The notes: generated by a model not told the origin, from the letters alone. A stretch of DNA of 64,000 nucleotides from Bradysia coprophila (GCF_014529535.1 NW_023504014.1:1116001-1180000); one strand, 5' to 3'. Positions 1-12,180 are shown, numbered from the stretch's first letter. Program-made: numbers and translations.

Positions 1-475
1 CTGTTACTTCTATTGTTCAAAGTATCATCTAGAAACTTGATACAAAATCTACTACTTCGTTAGTTTTAACAATAATTTTACGAAGTAACACCACGTGAAC
101 CACATGTTATCGCTTATTTTTGTCGTTGATTTTGTTAACAGCTGATTAGCCACTGTTATTCAAACAGAAATGCAACTTCCTGTATCCTGTAGTTAAATTC
201 CAGGCTATGTCATAGAGAGTTGACGGAGAATGATTTCTGATCAGCTTATTTTAACTGGATCTAATAAGCGTCACACACCAAAATGAGAGGAATCACGTAC
301 AAATTAGGTACGGTTGATTTACAGTTCACTTAAACTTGACTGGTTTTCGCCTTACGTGTACATAATAAGAGCAACAAGAATGGACCGACTGAAGCCTGAT
401 GAGGTCTTTTTTCATATTTTTCATACTCATTCAAGTTCCACTTTGGTATTCAACTACTATACCAAATTTTCGAAT

Positions 476-545
476 TATAAATAGGCAAGCGAGCCGCCTT
501 TTTTATCAGTCGGTGTACAGCTCTCAAACAGTAAACATCCGTATT
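476..545 (+). promoter_or_regulatory. putative core promoter, copy A (TATA + Inr)
   Basis: TATAAATAG starts at 476 and an initiator-like ATCAGTCGGTGT lies at 505-516, so the TATA to Inr distance is 32 bp, the usual arthropod spacing. A nearly identical block (copy B) lies about 310 bp downstream, after a 19-bp tandem array. I see no coding exon attached to it; it may belong to a mobile element leader. Confidence 0.5.
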
Positions 546-550
546 AGTTT

Positions 551-774
551 GGTAGTCAACTACCACTTTGGTAGTCAACTACCACTTTGGTAGTCAACTA
601 GCACTTTGGTAGTCAACTACCACTTTGATAGCCAACTACCACTTTGGTAGCCAACTACCACTTTGGTAGCCAACTACCACTTTGGTAGCCAACTACCACT
701 TTGGTAGTCAACTACCACTTTGGTAGTCAACTACCACTTTGGTAGTCAACTATCACTTTGGTAGTCAACTACCA
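551..774. repeat. 19-bp tandem array, about 12 copies
   Basis: The unit is GGTAGTCAACTACCACTTT with T/C variation in the fourth-to-sixth base (GTAGT or GTAGC). Each unit contains the two-fold symmetric GGTAGT-CA-ACTACC, so the array is a run of 12 small palindromes spaced by 19 bp. One degenerate unit also precedes promoter copy A (about 441-466). The array sits directly upstream of promoter copy B. Confidence 0.9.
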
Positions 775-785
775 AATACTCGATT

Positions 786-850
786 TATAAATAGACCAGC
801 AGGTCGAATAATTTCATCAGTCGGTGTGCATCTCTCGAGTAAGAAACATC
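786..850 (+). promoter_or_regulatory. putative core promoter, copy B (TATA + Inr)
   Basis: TATAAATAG at 786 and ATCAGTCGGTGT at 816-827, 33 bp from TATA to the Inr A, with a leader (ctctc, aagaaacatc) similar to that of copy A. The array at 551-774 is immediately upstream. No ORF longer than about 60 codons follows, so the transcript is unknown. Confidence 0.5.
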
Positions 851-859
851 TTTGCTGCT

Positions 860-2030
860 AAATATTTTGGTGGTCCAAAAACTGCCAAACTTTCAAATTG
901 CAGTGTCTGCTATGAGCGATCGGTTACCAGATAGCAAATAATAATTGATTTGCCTGGTGTTGGTTTGATCATAGTAGCATTGCAATTCTAACTTTTATCA
1001 ATCAATTTCCTATGGAAAAAAGACCGAAGGTAGCTAATACTGTCATATTGTGCAATAGCAATGAAATTTTCATTTGGCTAATTCCAAACGTATAAGTCTC
1101 AGCACTGCTCTCCAGAGAGAGCATTGGTCTCTGAAAGGTTTTAATATAACAGTGGAACTACGCACTGAAAACCCCGACTAATAACTTTAACGAAAAAGTA
1201 ACAAAAACATATACGCGAGATGTTTGAAGCAAAAAAAAAAAGACATTGCGAAGACCATGAATATTATAAATTGCAGAAAAAAATCTTATGGTTGTTGATC
1301 TGAGCTTTATTACACAGCCATATAAAATATACATTCGAACATACAACACTGTTGTGGTGTATTATATGCATAACAACACACAGTTATTGTGTGCACCTAA
1401 TATATACATCCAATATATTTATCAAGAATTGGTGAATGACTTTGACTCATTCAGAATATTAGCATCCGCTGTTTCATCACTCTGTTTTGAAATTCGAAAC
1501 ATTCTTTACGACATCATTGCTTAATGTCGTCGTAGGGACAACATCTATTGTTTACTTTTGTAATCGTTTCGTTTTTGTCTTTTTGCCATAATTTAGCGGT
1601 CTAAAATAAATCAGCAGCTTTTTTCGTCTTGAAATCAATGCTATGAAAGACATGTTGTGGCGTGTGTATACGCAGATAAGAAGCGAACCTTTTTGTCATT
1701 ATTTAAAAACGCGTTTGAAACTCTGTAAATACCGTATAGTGTGTAATAGAGTATACAATGGCTATACCTACGTCTAATATGCTGAGCTACAATAATACCG
1801 CTGTCCAGGTCCATACACAGAAAATAAATGCACGTAATGCTGTCTGCTATACATTTTCTTTCGTTTTGTCTCAAATTAATTTTTCCAATATTTTTTCATG
1901 CGTGCGGTGTGATTAACCTTATTTTCTCTCCTCAACAACGACTCTCTTCATTTACTCATTCTCTCTAAAAATCATCTACCATCACTTATAATTTACTGAC
2001 TCACCTGTAAAATTGATTTTGTTACCCGCA
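860..2030. other. no recognisable gene
   Basis: AT-rich sequence with only short scattered ORFs. I see no splice-bounded coding, no tandem repeat and no inverted terminal repeat here. Confidence 0.6.
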
Positions 2031-2039
2031 TAACTCGTA

Positions 2040-2480
2040 TAATTCACTTTTCCATCCCGCACTGCCTACTACGAGATCTCTTCTATATTGTTTATGTTTT
2101 CGAAAATGGTTTGCCAATTTTCTCCCTGAGTTGAACACAATATGTTTCGTCCATGTGTGAAGTGAATAACCGTTTTTATCCACGAAGCAAAGTGACAGTT
2201 GCAGAGAGAAAAGACTCTTGTTCACCCCAAGAGGTGAGAAAATAAAAATCATCAGAGAGAGAGAGAGGGAGTGTCAACAAAACGTAATTTTCTCACCGCA
2301 TTTGAATGGTGAAATTAGGTTATTTACGCCGTTGTGCTCACCTCTGGGAGAAATGGAAAATTCCAATCGAGCAAAATTGAGGCCATCGCTTCGCTCTTGT
2401 TGGAATTTTCTAATTTCTCCACTCGTTGAACAAATAACTATTTCGTGTTTCGTAAAACTATTACCATTTCAGCCATCAGT
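2040..2480. repeat. dispersed repeat (related to 54240-54560)
   Basis: It shares several blocks with 54240-54560: ttcaccccaWgRg..., catcagagaga, gcaacaaaac, ataaggttatt and the 'aaattccaa...cgcttcgctc...ggaattt' module. The blocks are in a different order in the two places, so this is a diverged and rearranged repeat family rather than a simple duplication. Confidence 0.6.
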
Positions 2481-3440
2481 TTAGCGCTATTATGTGACGC
2501 ATTAAAATGTAACGGATTGCAATATAATTGCAATTTTCTTCATTATAAACGACAATATGAAATGTGGGTGCGGCACATAATGTAACGTGTACCTATGGCG
2601 GCGCATCAAAATTTCATTAATCATACAAAAATTGTACCAATAAATATGAAACATACTGGCTATATGAATCATCGATTAATAATAAATAAACACAAAAATA
2701 TATCGATTGCAAATGCGCTGTCTTCTCGGTCTATTAGTAGAGCAATGAATTGAAATTTTTTTTTCGCGACTAAATCCATCGGATCGAAATGATGTTACTT
2801 TAGGTACAATATTTTGAACATGACCAATATTCACATCGATAAAAAATCGTAAGAATTGTTTTTTGAGAGTTAATTTTGTCGTCCATTTATGTATATATCT
2901 TGGCTGTAGATTCACGTTTAAAAAAAAATGTCTCGTATGTTCTTGACCAACAGTAAAAGCGTATTTTAAGTTAAAGTCAGTTTCAAGGATTCCGATGCAA
3001 ATTTATTGCATCGATTGGTGAGTAGGGTCGATATATACATTTAACAATATTTTGATATTTATTCCACCGGGCTAATATATGTAACATTACTAAAGCTTAG
3101 CTTGAAGATAAATTGAGATTTTATTTTGACATGAGTGGATTTATGAATTGAAAAAAAAGTCTGACAAAATATCATGAAAGAGGACACTTTTTGTTAATGA
3201 GAAGAAAAAAACGAAAGACAGAGTAGCAAGACATATTATTACACTCGTCTAGCTCGACTAAACATGTATGTCATGAGACAAATTCATTGAGGCTATTTTT
3301 CCTTTCCAATTTGGGTCAGACGCATTGTGAACGACTTTTGCATTGGTTTTGTGGTACGAAAAAATATCGGACCAGTTTTGAAATGTTACCGATGTACGAA
3401 AAACTAGTTCGCAAATGCCATTAGTATTGTTTTACCTGTA

Positions 3441-3588
3441 GGACCATTAGGCCTGCTCTGACTTCGGGGAGTGTGGGATATTGGGCTGAATAGGTGTTTT
3501 TCTGGTCCGGAAGGCTTAAATATGAGACCCGTATCTTTTTTCAGAATTTAAAAAAATAGTTTAGGCATGGGGAGCGATTCATTTGTAC
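3441..3588. repeat. left arm of a foldback element
   Basis: This arm is the reverse complement of about 6300-6467 (blocks such as gcctgctctg, ggagtgtgggatattgggct, ccggaaggcttaaatat, agtttaggcatggggagcg). The arms of the old inverted-repeat element have been separated by the LTR element at 3589-6231. Confidence 0.85.
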
Positions 3589-6231
3589 TATGGGAGTTAA
3601 TCTCGACCATATAGAATGTCTACAGTCAACTAATACAGATCTACTAATGAAACTCAGTAGATGTGTCTTCGGCCAAGGCCGGGAATATTATGATTTATTG
3701 ACGCATTGTACATGGTATATATAGGCTGGATCACAGGCTACTTGATGCTTGACAATTCAATGGCAAACTGTGATCACCACAGATACTTCCCCCTTTGAAG
3801 AAATTTTGTTGGTCCAAGTCGATCGTCTGTGTCACGTGGATTTGGGACGAGATTTCACAGCAGGACCATAACTTGTGTTTGGATAGGGATTTGATGTGGT
3901 GGATTGGTTGGAGCCACGGATGTTCGGGTTTGAGTGATTTCTGAAGTCGCTTGCTTGTCGAGTTGTGTGTCCAAAACCATTTGAATGTTGGTAACCGGTG
4001 TATGACGTGAGGTACTTTGAAAATTTTGAATCTGTTTCATAGCGGTAGGATCCATAAGGTTACCTAATAGCTGTGAAAACAGTTGGTTTTTCGAAAGTTT
4101 TGTTACTTTGAAATTTTGTGTCTTGATTAGATTGGTGACAATCTAATAAGATTTGATTCGAGAATTCATTATATCGAATTTTGGATCTGTTTAAATTTGG
4201 GTTTAATTTTGAAACAGATTATCTCGAAAATGATTTTATTTCGGATGAAGATGAATTTTCTCCGATGTTGGAAGATTGGTTATGTTTCCAACTCTTTATT
4301 TAATTTCAAATTAATTCAGATTAAGAGATCGTACAACCTCATAATTTCGTGAAATGACATTGTCCACGGCTTTACCCGGAAAATGACAAGATGTCATTCA
4401 TTTAACTGCTATTTTTACAGTTTTTAATGGGCGAAAAATGAAGTGTTGTTGTCTTAAGTCTGATAGACGGTGTTTGGTGCTTGTCTCATTCTACGTGGAA
4501 TGTTATTTGAATATATGACAGCACGAAACATTCCGGAATAATTTTAATTTTTTTAAATTTTATTCCAATTGTTGTGGAGCTTTTTTACTGCCATTTAATT
4601 TGCAGGAATACGCACTGCACGAAATGTACTTATATTAGATGGTTATAGCTGTCTGTGGTAGCAGACTTTAGGCAGTATAATTGTCATGTACATTTCGACT
4701 GATATTATATATGTGACTCATTGAACGGTTGTATGTACGTTTGTACGATTCTACGGTCAATGAGTTTTAACCTATTGGCGCCGGTTTAGTGGTTTAATAT
4801 CAGATTTTGTAATTTATGTCATTCGTGAACTTGAATTTGTTGTGTGTCAATTCAAGGGTGTTGAATTTATACACGATGACTTTTTATTCTTTACGTTCTA
4901 TGATGGTAAGAACTTGTGAAACTAGTTTACATGGAAAAAGGATGTGTTATCGCACAATGGATAACTCATTGGATCAATTTTCATGTATCAAGTATTTTCG
5001 ATTACAACTTTAAGAAACAAAAAGTTTCAATCCTCGACACGCTTCGGTTTTGCTTAAACGGTTCCGTCGTTTATGAGTTAATCACGAAAGATTATTCTCA
5101 AGACGGATAGGCGTAGAGCTTAATTTTCGAAACGCTGAGCCGGGTGATTGGACTAATTTAGAATTAGCGATTGTTGCAAATCGTTCTATAATTGTAATGA
5201 GGGAATACTTGATTCTTTGGTGTTTGTCAGAAGAATTTTTTGGATGTTTTTTTCCGAAAAATTGTTTTTAATTTTGAAGTGTTGAATTATTCTTTGAAAC
5301 TTTTTTTAGAGTTTTGTACGAGAAACGAAAAGACCTTATCTTTTTCACAGTGATGCAACGCACCCATTTTGAGGTGGACATCCCAACCGCGTAATCGAGG
5401 TTGGTGGAAAGTGTCGTTGATAAGTTTCGATGTATCGTTTTTCGTGAATAATTCTCAGGAAATGGTTTCCTCTGATCAAACTATTTAGTTTCACTAAACG
5501 TTGATTTGTAATTTTTATGAAATTGGTTGTTTAACCATATTTCTAGGCCAAAAAATTTTATTTTTGGTTGACTGTAGTTCTTGTAACTAGATGTTATAGT
5601 TACGGTAGTTTGTCGACAACATTTTAGCCAAAATATTTGTGCTAAAACTAAGTCTTAAATCTAAATTTACTTTTTGAGCTTAACTAGTGGATTAACCTAG
5701 TTTTTATGCTTAAAAGTACAATTTGTTACTAAATTTTGAATTGGTTTTCATAATTGAAAAACACAATTTTAGGATGTTGTCGACCGAAGTATAGATGTAT
5801 TATTTCGTGATATTTTAAATTTAATTGACGACTGTGGTGCTCGTGGGCACTTTTTTATTTGTTATTGGTACATTCCACTGAACGTTTATTACGAACAGTG
5901 CAAATTGGATCCACAATTTCTTAGAATTGTGCCAATTTGGTCTTTCATAAGAAGATTTCAGTGCTATTGTTAGCTGAAATTTCTTTTAATTTTGTTCAGA
6001 GGTTTTTTAACGTGAACTTTTGTTGGGGTCACCAATTATATGGGAGTTAATCTCGACCATATAGAATGTCTACAGTCAACTAATACAGATCTACTAATGA
6101 AACTCAGTAGATGTGTCTTCGGCCAAGGCCGGGAATATTATGATTTATTGACGCATTGTACATGGTATATATAGGCTGGATCACAGGCTACTTGATGCTT
6201 GACAATTCAATGGCAAACTGTGATCACCACA
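3589..6231 (-). mobile_element. non-autonomous LTR retroelement with identical LTRs
   Basis: The 193-bp direct repeats at 3589-3781 and 6039-6231 are identical by eye. Read on the minus strand the LTR starts TGTGGTGATCACAG, contains TATATATA and AATAAA, and ends CCCATA. Next to the right LTR the minus strand reads TTGGTGACCCC, which matches a primer-binding site for a tRNA ending ...GGTCACCA; next to the left LTR a purine tract (AAAGGGGGAAG) fits a polypurine tract. GTAC is duplicated at 3585-3588 and 6232-6235. The internal 2.26 kb has no gag, protease, integrase or reverse-transcriptase reading frame (longest ORF 66 codons), so it would need proteins from elsewhere. Identity of the LTRs implies a recent insertion. 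Confidence 0.9.
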
Positions 6232-6235
6232 GTAC

Positions 6236-6467
6236 AAATGTACGAATGCGTTAGTTAGAAGAGTAAAAAAGATATACACCATCATTCTCCTCTCTTCTAA
6301 CCAACGCTTTCGTACATTTGTACAAATGCCTCGCTCCCCATGCCTAAACTATTTTTTAAAATTCTAAAAAAAGATACGGGCCCCATATTTAAGCCTTCCG
6401 GACCTGAAAATCTCCTATTTAGCCCAATATCCCACACTCCCCGGATTCAGAGCAGGCCTAAGGACCA
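6236..6467. repeat. centre and right arm of the foldback element
   Basis: 6300-6467 pairs with 3441-3588. The loop (6236-6300) itself holds a smaller inverted repeat: gttagaagag near 6252 and ctcttctaac near 6292. Removing the LTR element and one GTAC restores a continuous hairpin. Confidence 0.8.
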
Positions 6468-6589
6468 TATAAAGTCACTAAAAATAATTTTTCATAATGC
6501 TCAAGCCATAGGAAAAGGTTGTTTTGAAACTAATACTAAAATGTAATAAATTTTTCTTTTAAACTATTACATTTTAGTACGTTTTGTCA

Positions 6590-6745
6590 TGTGTCACTGA
6601 TTCTATTTTTTCGTGAACAAACTTCACTGCTGTGACATTTCATGGGAATGAACCTATGTGAAGTTGTTACACAAGAAAATAGTACAGCGAGAATGAAGTA
6701 CTATAAAAAAATGTGGCTCCTCTACAGTCCAACCGACTAGGCGAA
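6590..6745. repeat. dispersed repeat, 150-bp copy 1
   Basis: About 150 bp nearly identical to 29735-29885, including aacaaacttcactgctgtga, tgaagttgttacacaa, gaagtactataaaa and cgactaggcgaatag. Same orientation. Function unknown. Confidence 0.85.
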
Positions 6746-6853
6746 TAGTTGATTGGAATATGACTGAGGAAATGTTAACTTTGAAAAAGCACCAAACGGT
6801 AACACTTTACATACACGTAAGAGCGTGAAAGATATCGAATTCAATTTTTTTGA

Positions 6854-7381
6854 TTTACAGTTGACGCCAGTGAAATTTAGGCATGAATTTGATTTAGCTG
6901 TTTTTCAGCTGGTCCACAAACAAAACTGCTCACTCGACTTTATACGGGTGAAATCACAGCACTGCTACTAGCATGAACACTGAATTGGCAAGTGTCAAAT
7001 CTAGAGGCTTTAGTGATACGAGCTACCGCTTGGGATTGTTTGTATTGTTTATTATAAATTTATTATTGATGGATATGCTGTGTGGACGGGCAACCTTCTC
7101 TAAGAGGGCAGCACACTTTGTTTAATTTAATAAATAAAGATTTTTCTTTCTTTTCACGGTTTTCACTCATACAACGAAAACAAGTCATCTATCTGTATAA
7201 CAGAAACGCAGTGCCTACTGTGATTTCAACAGCCTCCGAATATTTTCTATGTTCGTGCTAGTAGCAGTGCTGTGGTGAAATTGAAATTCAAATAGTTACA
7301 CATACGTTTGAGGTTTGAGTGGACCAGCTGAAAAACAGCTGAATAAATTCATGTCTAATTGTCACTTCTGTCAACTGCACT
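6854..7381. mobile_element. inverted-repeat (MITE-like) element, ~530 bp
   Basis: Ends are inverted copies: gttgacgccagtgaaatt...agctgtttttcagctggtcc at the left and ggaccagctgaaaaacagct...tgtcaact at the right. A second, inner pair (cagcactgctactagcatgaac / gttcgtgctagtagcagtgctg) follows. No transposase ORF, so non-autonomous. Confidence 0.7.
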
Positions 7382-7389
7382 GTCAAGTA

Positions 7390-9200
7390 AAGCTTGACGG
7401 GAGAACAAAAGAATCATTTGAAGTAAGTCTTCGCGTTACTGTGTGTAGCTAGATGCTAGAGTCATATAAGTTCAATGTGGAATTTTTTGCTGCTTGTTGG
7501 GCCACTTGAGAAAAGATAATGCCGGGTCTGCAAACCAAGGACCTTTTTAACTTTTTATATGGAACGTGAGAACACAGTGGCGTGAGAAAAACATTAAAAA
7601 CTTAATTTAAATTCTATTCTGGTGCTTGGTTTGCAGTGCGCTGGTAAGGGAAGGGTAAACTTCTTCGACTAAACAGCATTCGAGGGTATTATATTAGAGT
7701 TCATGATTTCTTTACCTGTCTCGAGTTTTCTTGAAAATTCTTCTCGCGAAATTCGAGAAAACCAAGAAAATGCAAGAAAATTAAAGAAAATATTTTCTCA
7801 AAAATAGACTCTGGTCTGGGAATAGTGATACCGATAGCCGATTTCTGAAGGACAGAATCCGAGCCCGGTGTTTTCTCTTTTCATCTTAAAATTTTCCAAA
7901 ATAAAAACCTATGGACAACCCCACATTTGCACTGATTCGACACACTCTAGAACAACGATTTTGTGTGCTTTATTTCTTAGGCGTTAATTATTCCAAGAAT
8001 TTAATTTACATGTTCAAAGCAATCATATGGCAAAATATTGTAACATTCATGGTGAACGGTGACAAATACAATAACAATAATCGAACACACAAAAAATTAT
8101 TAGTTTCAATGTTTTCCAAGTGTAATTCATCGTAATAATTGTTGATTTAATCGAAGTCAAATCGTGAGACAAATCAATACAATCGACATTATTGTTTTAA
8201 AATGAAATATCATTGATACCGACAATGCTCTAATCACAGCAGAAAAAAACCCATGCTTAAAATCGAAGCTTTAAATATTGATATATTGTCGGCTTAAGTA
8301 AACTAATATTTAAAAAATCATAAAAAAAACGAGACGATTAAACTTTCCAATTTACTCTTGCTCAACCAAAAGGAAATTATTGGTTCTTTTGTGTTTGGAT
8401 TTTTTTTTTGTTTTGTTTTGATTTGCTTAATGTGAATTCAACAGACGATGAAAACGTATCTTTTACCGAGTTTAAATATTTATAACATTATAAATAAAAT
8501 GGTGAAACAATAGCGTTCCATATCGTGGTGTATGCGTTTGTTTACAATATATCAATATTACAATGTCTTCCGCATAAAACGCAGCTTTTTCGTTTGTTAA
8601 AGTAAAGTTCATTTCGAAATTTATGTTTTACGATTCACTTTTTTTAATGGTTTTCGGATGCTCATTTTTTATGTCGTTCAGGGACAAAACGTTCACATTT
8701 CGTCTGAGTTATGGAGCTCCATTGCTACATAAAGTAGCGTAAAATGGTTGAACTTGATAAGAAACTGGGGAATGGAGATCTTCGCTATAGAATGTAGCAG
8801 AAGCTCTGGCTGTCGAGGCTGTGACGTCCTCGTTCGAAGATATTCATTTTCATACTCTAGTTAATGCAAAGACCGTCAGGGTCAGCTAACCTGAACCTGA
8901 TAAGAGAAAACCTTATTTAAATCACATCAGGTTCAGACCTGAACCTGACCTGAAGATGAATTAGATATTCTATTAGCAGAAAAAATGGTAAAAAGTAATC
9001 AGTTACACTGTTATTTATGGACTTTAATAGATAAAACGCTTTGTCTATGTTATATATACATTGTTGACATCCTAGTACAAAAAAGTTTATCGAAAGCAAT
9101 ACCCTCTCTAGCAACCAAACTACTTTTATTAAGGTGGTGAAAGAATCAAGTAGCCTTTGGAATTTACATGTACATAACAGTGTAGTCAGTCAAAATGAAG
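7390..9200. other. no recognisable gene
   Basis: AT-rich sequence with short ORFs only. The one local pattern is a small cluster of CCTGAACCTGA/TCAGGTTCAG motifs at about 8890-8955. Confidence 0.6.
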
Positions 9201-9284
9201 AAATTTTTTTTATGCTTCGGGGCCGAAAATGAGGGCAATTTTTCGAATTGTCTCGGTTTTCCGACCCTCTGCATGAAAACTCAC

Positions 9285-9396
9285 ATGTGCACCTGTTTGG
9301 GACGGTTGATTTAAGGCACTTTCGCTTGTAAGCCTCACTTCGTTCGACCTACAATCCGCGATATTGCCTAAAATCAATCGTCCAAAACAGGTACAC
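9285..9396. repeat. short palindromic repeat
   Basis: cacctgtttgggacggttga near the left and tcaatcgtccaaaacaggta at the right pair with each other, with ttaggca-type inner arms. The internal 'aggcactttcg.ttgt..cctcacttcgttcg' module is shared with the element starting at 54603, so this is probably a small derivative of that family. Confidence 0.6.
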
Positions 9397-9494
9397 AAAT
9401 GACTATTTGTAGAATACAAAAGAATAAGGTGTTAATTTGACACAGAGAGCTGAGAGTTTGTTTGCTAGAGAGAGTATTGTCGAAAGCTTTTTCA

Positions 9495-9650
9495 GGTTCA
9501 CAATGTCAATCGTCATCATCGTCATCCACAGAGCTGCCAACACAACCTCACTTTGAAGTTTAACAAACAAATTTGTTTAGGTTGCGGTTATGTTTTCGGC
9601 CTGTCAAAGTTCGTTTTTACCGTACGATGTAAGAAACCTATAAGACTCAT
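9495..9650 (+). repeat. dispersed repeat, inverted relative to 12015-12180
   Basis: Contains caatcgtcatcatcgtcatc, acaacctcactttgaagtt, aggttgcggttatgttt and ttcggcctgtcaaa, found as the reverse complement at 12015-12180. The two copies are 2.4 kb apart in inverted orientation. Confidence 0.8.
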
Positions 9651-10139
9651 TAATGTCGCTTAAGTCGATAACAAAAGATTATACGACGACAAAATTAAAC
9701 GATCTACTAAGACTAAAATGGCCTATAGAATCATGAACACCTAAAACTACCACCAAGCTCCACTTTGTTGAACACCGAGGGGCAAATATTCATAGAAATT
9801 CCTTTGTCAGTCAAAAGAAAATCCTTAGGAAAAACTTCAAAATATTTTGAAAGAAAATCCTAAAATTAAAAGAAAATACACAAAATCATAAAAAATCCTT
9901 TGAAAATCCATCCAGAATGAGTAAAAAAATCCTTTGACAATCCTTGGAAAACGATAGAAAAATCTATGAAAATTATCAGCGGATTGTCAGCGAAATTTAC
10001 AAATATCTACCCCTCGTTCTACACATTCATATCTGGTGACTCATACACATATATATACGCATGAGCGGAACGAGACCGATAAGACGGCCACACTTTTTAA
10101 GGTTCGTAACTTAACACATATAAAAAAATTATGTTAAAT

Positions 10140-10301
10140 CAACGCACTTCAAGCAAAAGTGCTATTAGTGACAGCTGCCAAATACAGTACTACTTTGTAT
10201 GAAAAAAGTGTCCAAATTTTTTTACAGTGGCAAAATTTGTTCAATACACTGTCCAGTTTCAGTACCCTATTTAGAGTACCACTCACGCTTGAAGTGCGTT
10301 G
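10140..10301. mobile_element. MITE family A, intact 162-bp copy, 7-bp TSD
   Basis: Terminal inverted repeats CAACGCACTTCAAGC / GCTTGAAGTGCGTTG. GTTAAAT is repeated at 10133-10139 and 10302-10308, a 7-bp target duplication. A second copy of the family (49520-51217) is split by another element. The 105-codon ORF on the minus strand across it is not conserved as a gene. Confidence 0.9.
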
Positions 10302-10309
10302 GTTAAATA

Positions 10310-11400
10310 AATTGAAGTAACAGATTTTGTATAAAAAAGTTAAAAATATTGCGAGCGAAAAAGTGGCATTCGTGATAATAATGTATATTGGCCATATGCT
10401 TGCCGTCGGAGCACAACTGTAAACCAGAGAAATGACACCTAGATGGCACGCTAGCGAGTTAACCAAATACTTTTTCTAAGGTATTGAAAATCAAATGTGA
10501 ATTGAATTGATAAGTGTTTAGAATAAACTTTTCCATAACTTTCCTTTCGCTCGTTTTCCTTGGCTTTCAATAAATATAAACACAAATTCATTCCATAAAA
10601 CACAGTCACATCACATTGGTCACAGAAGAACTTTTCTAAATTTGTTCATAATGATCGTTGAACAAAAAATTCACATCAATTATTTATGAAATTATGAAAA
10701 GAAATGGATGTGTGTGCTATGTGCTTAAGTTGATTGTACAATTGTGAGAACAATTTTCACTACAAATTGAATAACATAACGTTTTAACTGTTTCAGTTAA
10801 TAACATTGGAACGATACCTTTTCAATACACACTTATCATTATAGTATTTGAAGAGAAAAGAAAGAAGAAAAAAACAAGAAGAAAAACTGTAATTCATAAA
10901 AGTAAAGAAAGAAAAACATAACCGAGCGAGAGCATTTATTATAACAGTTTAACGATCGCATTATATATTTAGTTCAAAGTAATTTCAATGAAAATTTTTA
11001 TTTTATGCAAACCAGTGTGGTTTAACACAAAATTCACTGCAAGTTAACACATTTAAAATTTCAGCAAAAATAATTGCAATTTTTATGTCAATGCATTCAC
11101 TGTATTCACACACCTACCATCAATAAGTTTATTTAATTAATTTCATTCACAGAAAAAAAAGCAACAAAAACAAAAGAAAACGTTTTTGTTGGATGCTGCT
11201 GCTGAGGTCATTATATACATAATGCACACATACGCGTAAAGAGTGTTAAATTTAACCTTTCACAGACGGACAACATATATCCACCAGTTTAGCTATATAG
11301 CTATCGAATCTGTTCATTCGTTTGCAAGGTGCACTTAAACCAGTACTAAAGAGCTGCCAGACTGGATTGTAAAATTATAAAATTGTAAAATCATGTAAAA
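10310..11400. other. no recognisable gene
   Basis: AT-rich sequence (many A/T runs, e.g. 10850-10920) with only short ORFs. Nothing else is identifiable. Confidence 0.6.
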
Positions 11401-11421
11401 ATCTGAACACTCAAATTTGTG

Positions 11422-11590
11422 AACACGTTGAAGTTAATTGCGGCTTGTCAACTTTCGGCACCCTGGACTTTACTTAAATCGTCGAAACGGAATTCTAGAT
11501 TTTTAGAAATTTATTTGGAGGCATTCCTCGACAATTTAAGTAAAGTCCAGGGTGCTGAAAGTTGACAAGCCGCAATTAACTTCAACGTGT
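11422..11590. mobile_element. hairpin MITE, 169 bp
   Basis: Arms of about 60 bp pair almost perfectly: aacacgttgaagttaattgc...ctggactttacttaaat against atttaagtaaagtccaggg...gcaattaacttcaacgtgt. A decayed half copy lies at 16685-16775. Confidence 0.85.
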
Positions 11591-12014
11591 CTCTAGCTAC
11601 CGCATAGGGGTTGTCGCCAAAAATTGGAGAGGGCGAACATAGACGAACTAAACATTTGTCCCGATTTCCAAATGGCCTCATTTTTGTATAAAAATTGATA
11701 ATTTATAGACATAACATGAGAGATATAGAGTAAAACTCTATGATTTGCCTCCACCGCTCTTGCTTGGTTTACTTAAAAGGTTTCGAAAAAAATTTGTGTT
11801 CTTCTAATTAAAAGAAAATATGAAACGGTCCTTTCGCAATTGCCACATCTCGCGTTAATGTCTAGTTTCCTCTTACGAAAAAAGTACTTCGTGTGAGAGA
11901 CAAAATTGAATTTTTTCAATTTTTTCTTAGTTTATTTGACAGTTCACTCTCTCACGGCTCTCTCACGGAGTACTTTTTGTTGAAAAGAATTAACACTTAA
12001 GGGTACCGCATAGA

Positions 12015-12180
12015 CTATAGGTTTCTTCCATCGTAAGGTAAAAACGAATTTTGACAGGCCGAAAACAACCGACCGTCATCCACAGAAGCAAACATAACCG
12101 CAACTCAAACAAATTTGTTCGTTAAAACTTCAAAGTGAGGTTGTGTTGGCTTCTCTGTGGATGACGATTGACATTTTGAA
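12015..12180 (-). repeat. dispersed repeat, inverted copy of 9495-9650
   Basis: Reverse complement of 9495-9650 with small differences (gaggttgtgttggc, aaacataaccgcaactcaaa, ttttgacaggccgaaaac). Followed by a short imperfect inverted repeat around ggtggcgctg at 12190-12330. Confidence 0.8.

Noticed and set aside
551..774. CRISPR-like regular array
   Set aside because: Units are contiguous 19-bp tandem repeats with no unique spacers, in a eukaryotic genome.
3855..4055. gag remnant on the minus strand of the LTR element
   Set aside because: 66 codons without any CCHC or capsid-like feature; no support.
10149..10466. 105-codon minus-strand ORF
   Set aside because: It starts inside a MITE and runs into flanking DNA; the second MITE copy does not preserve it.
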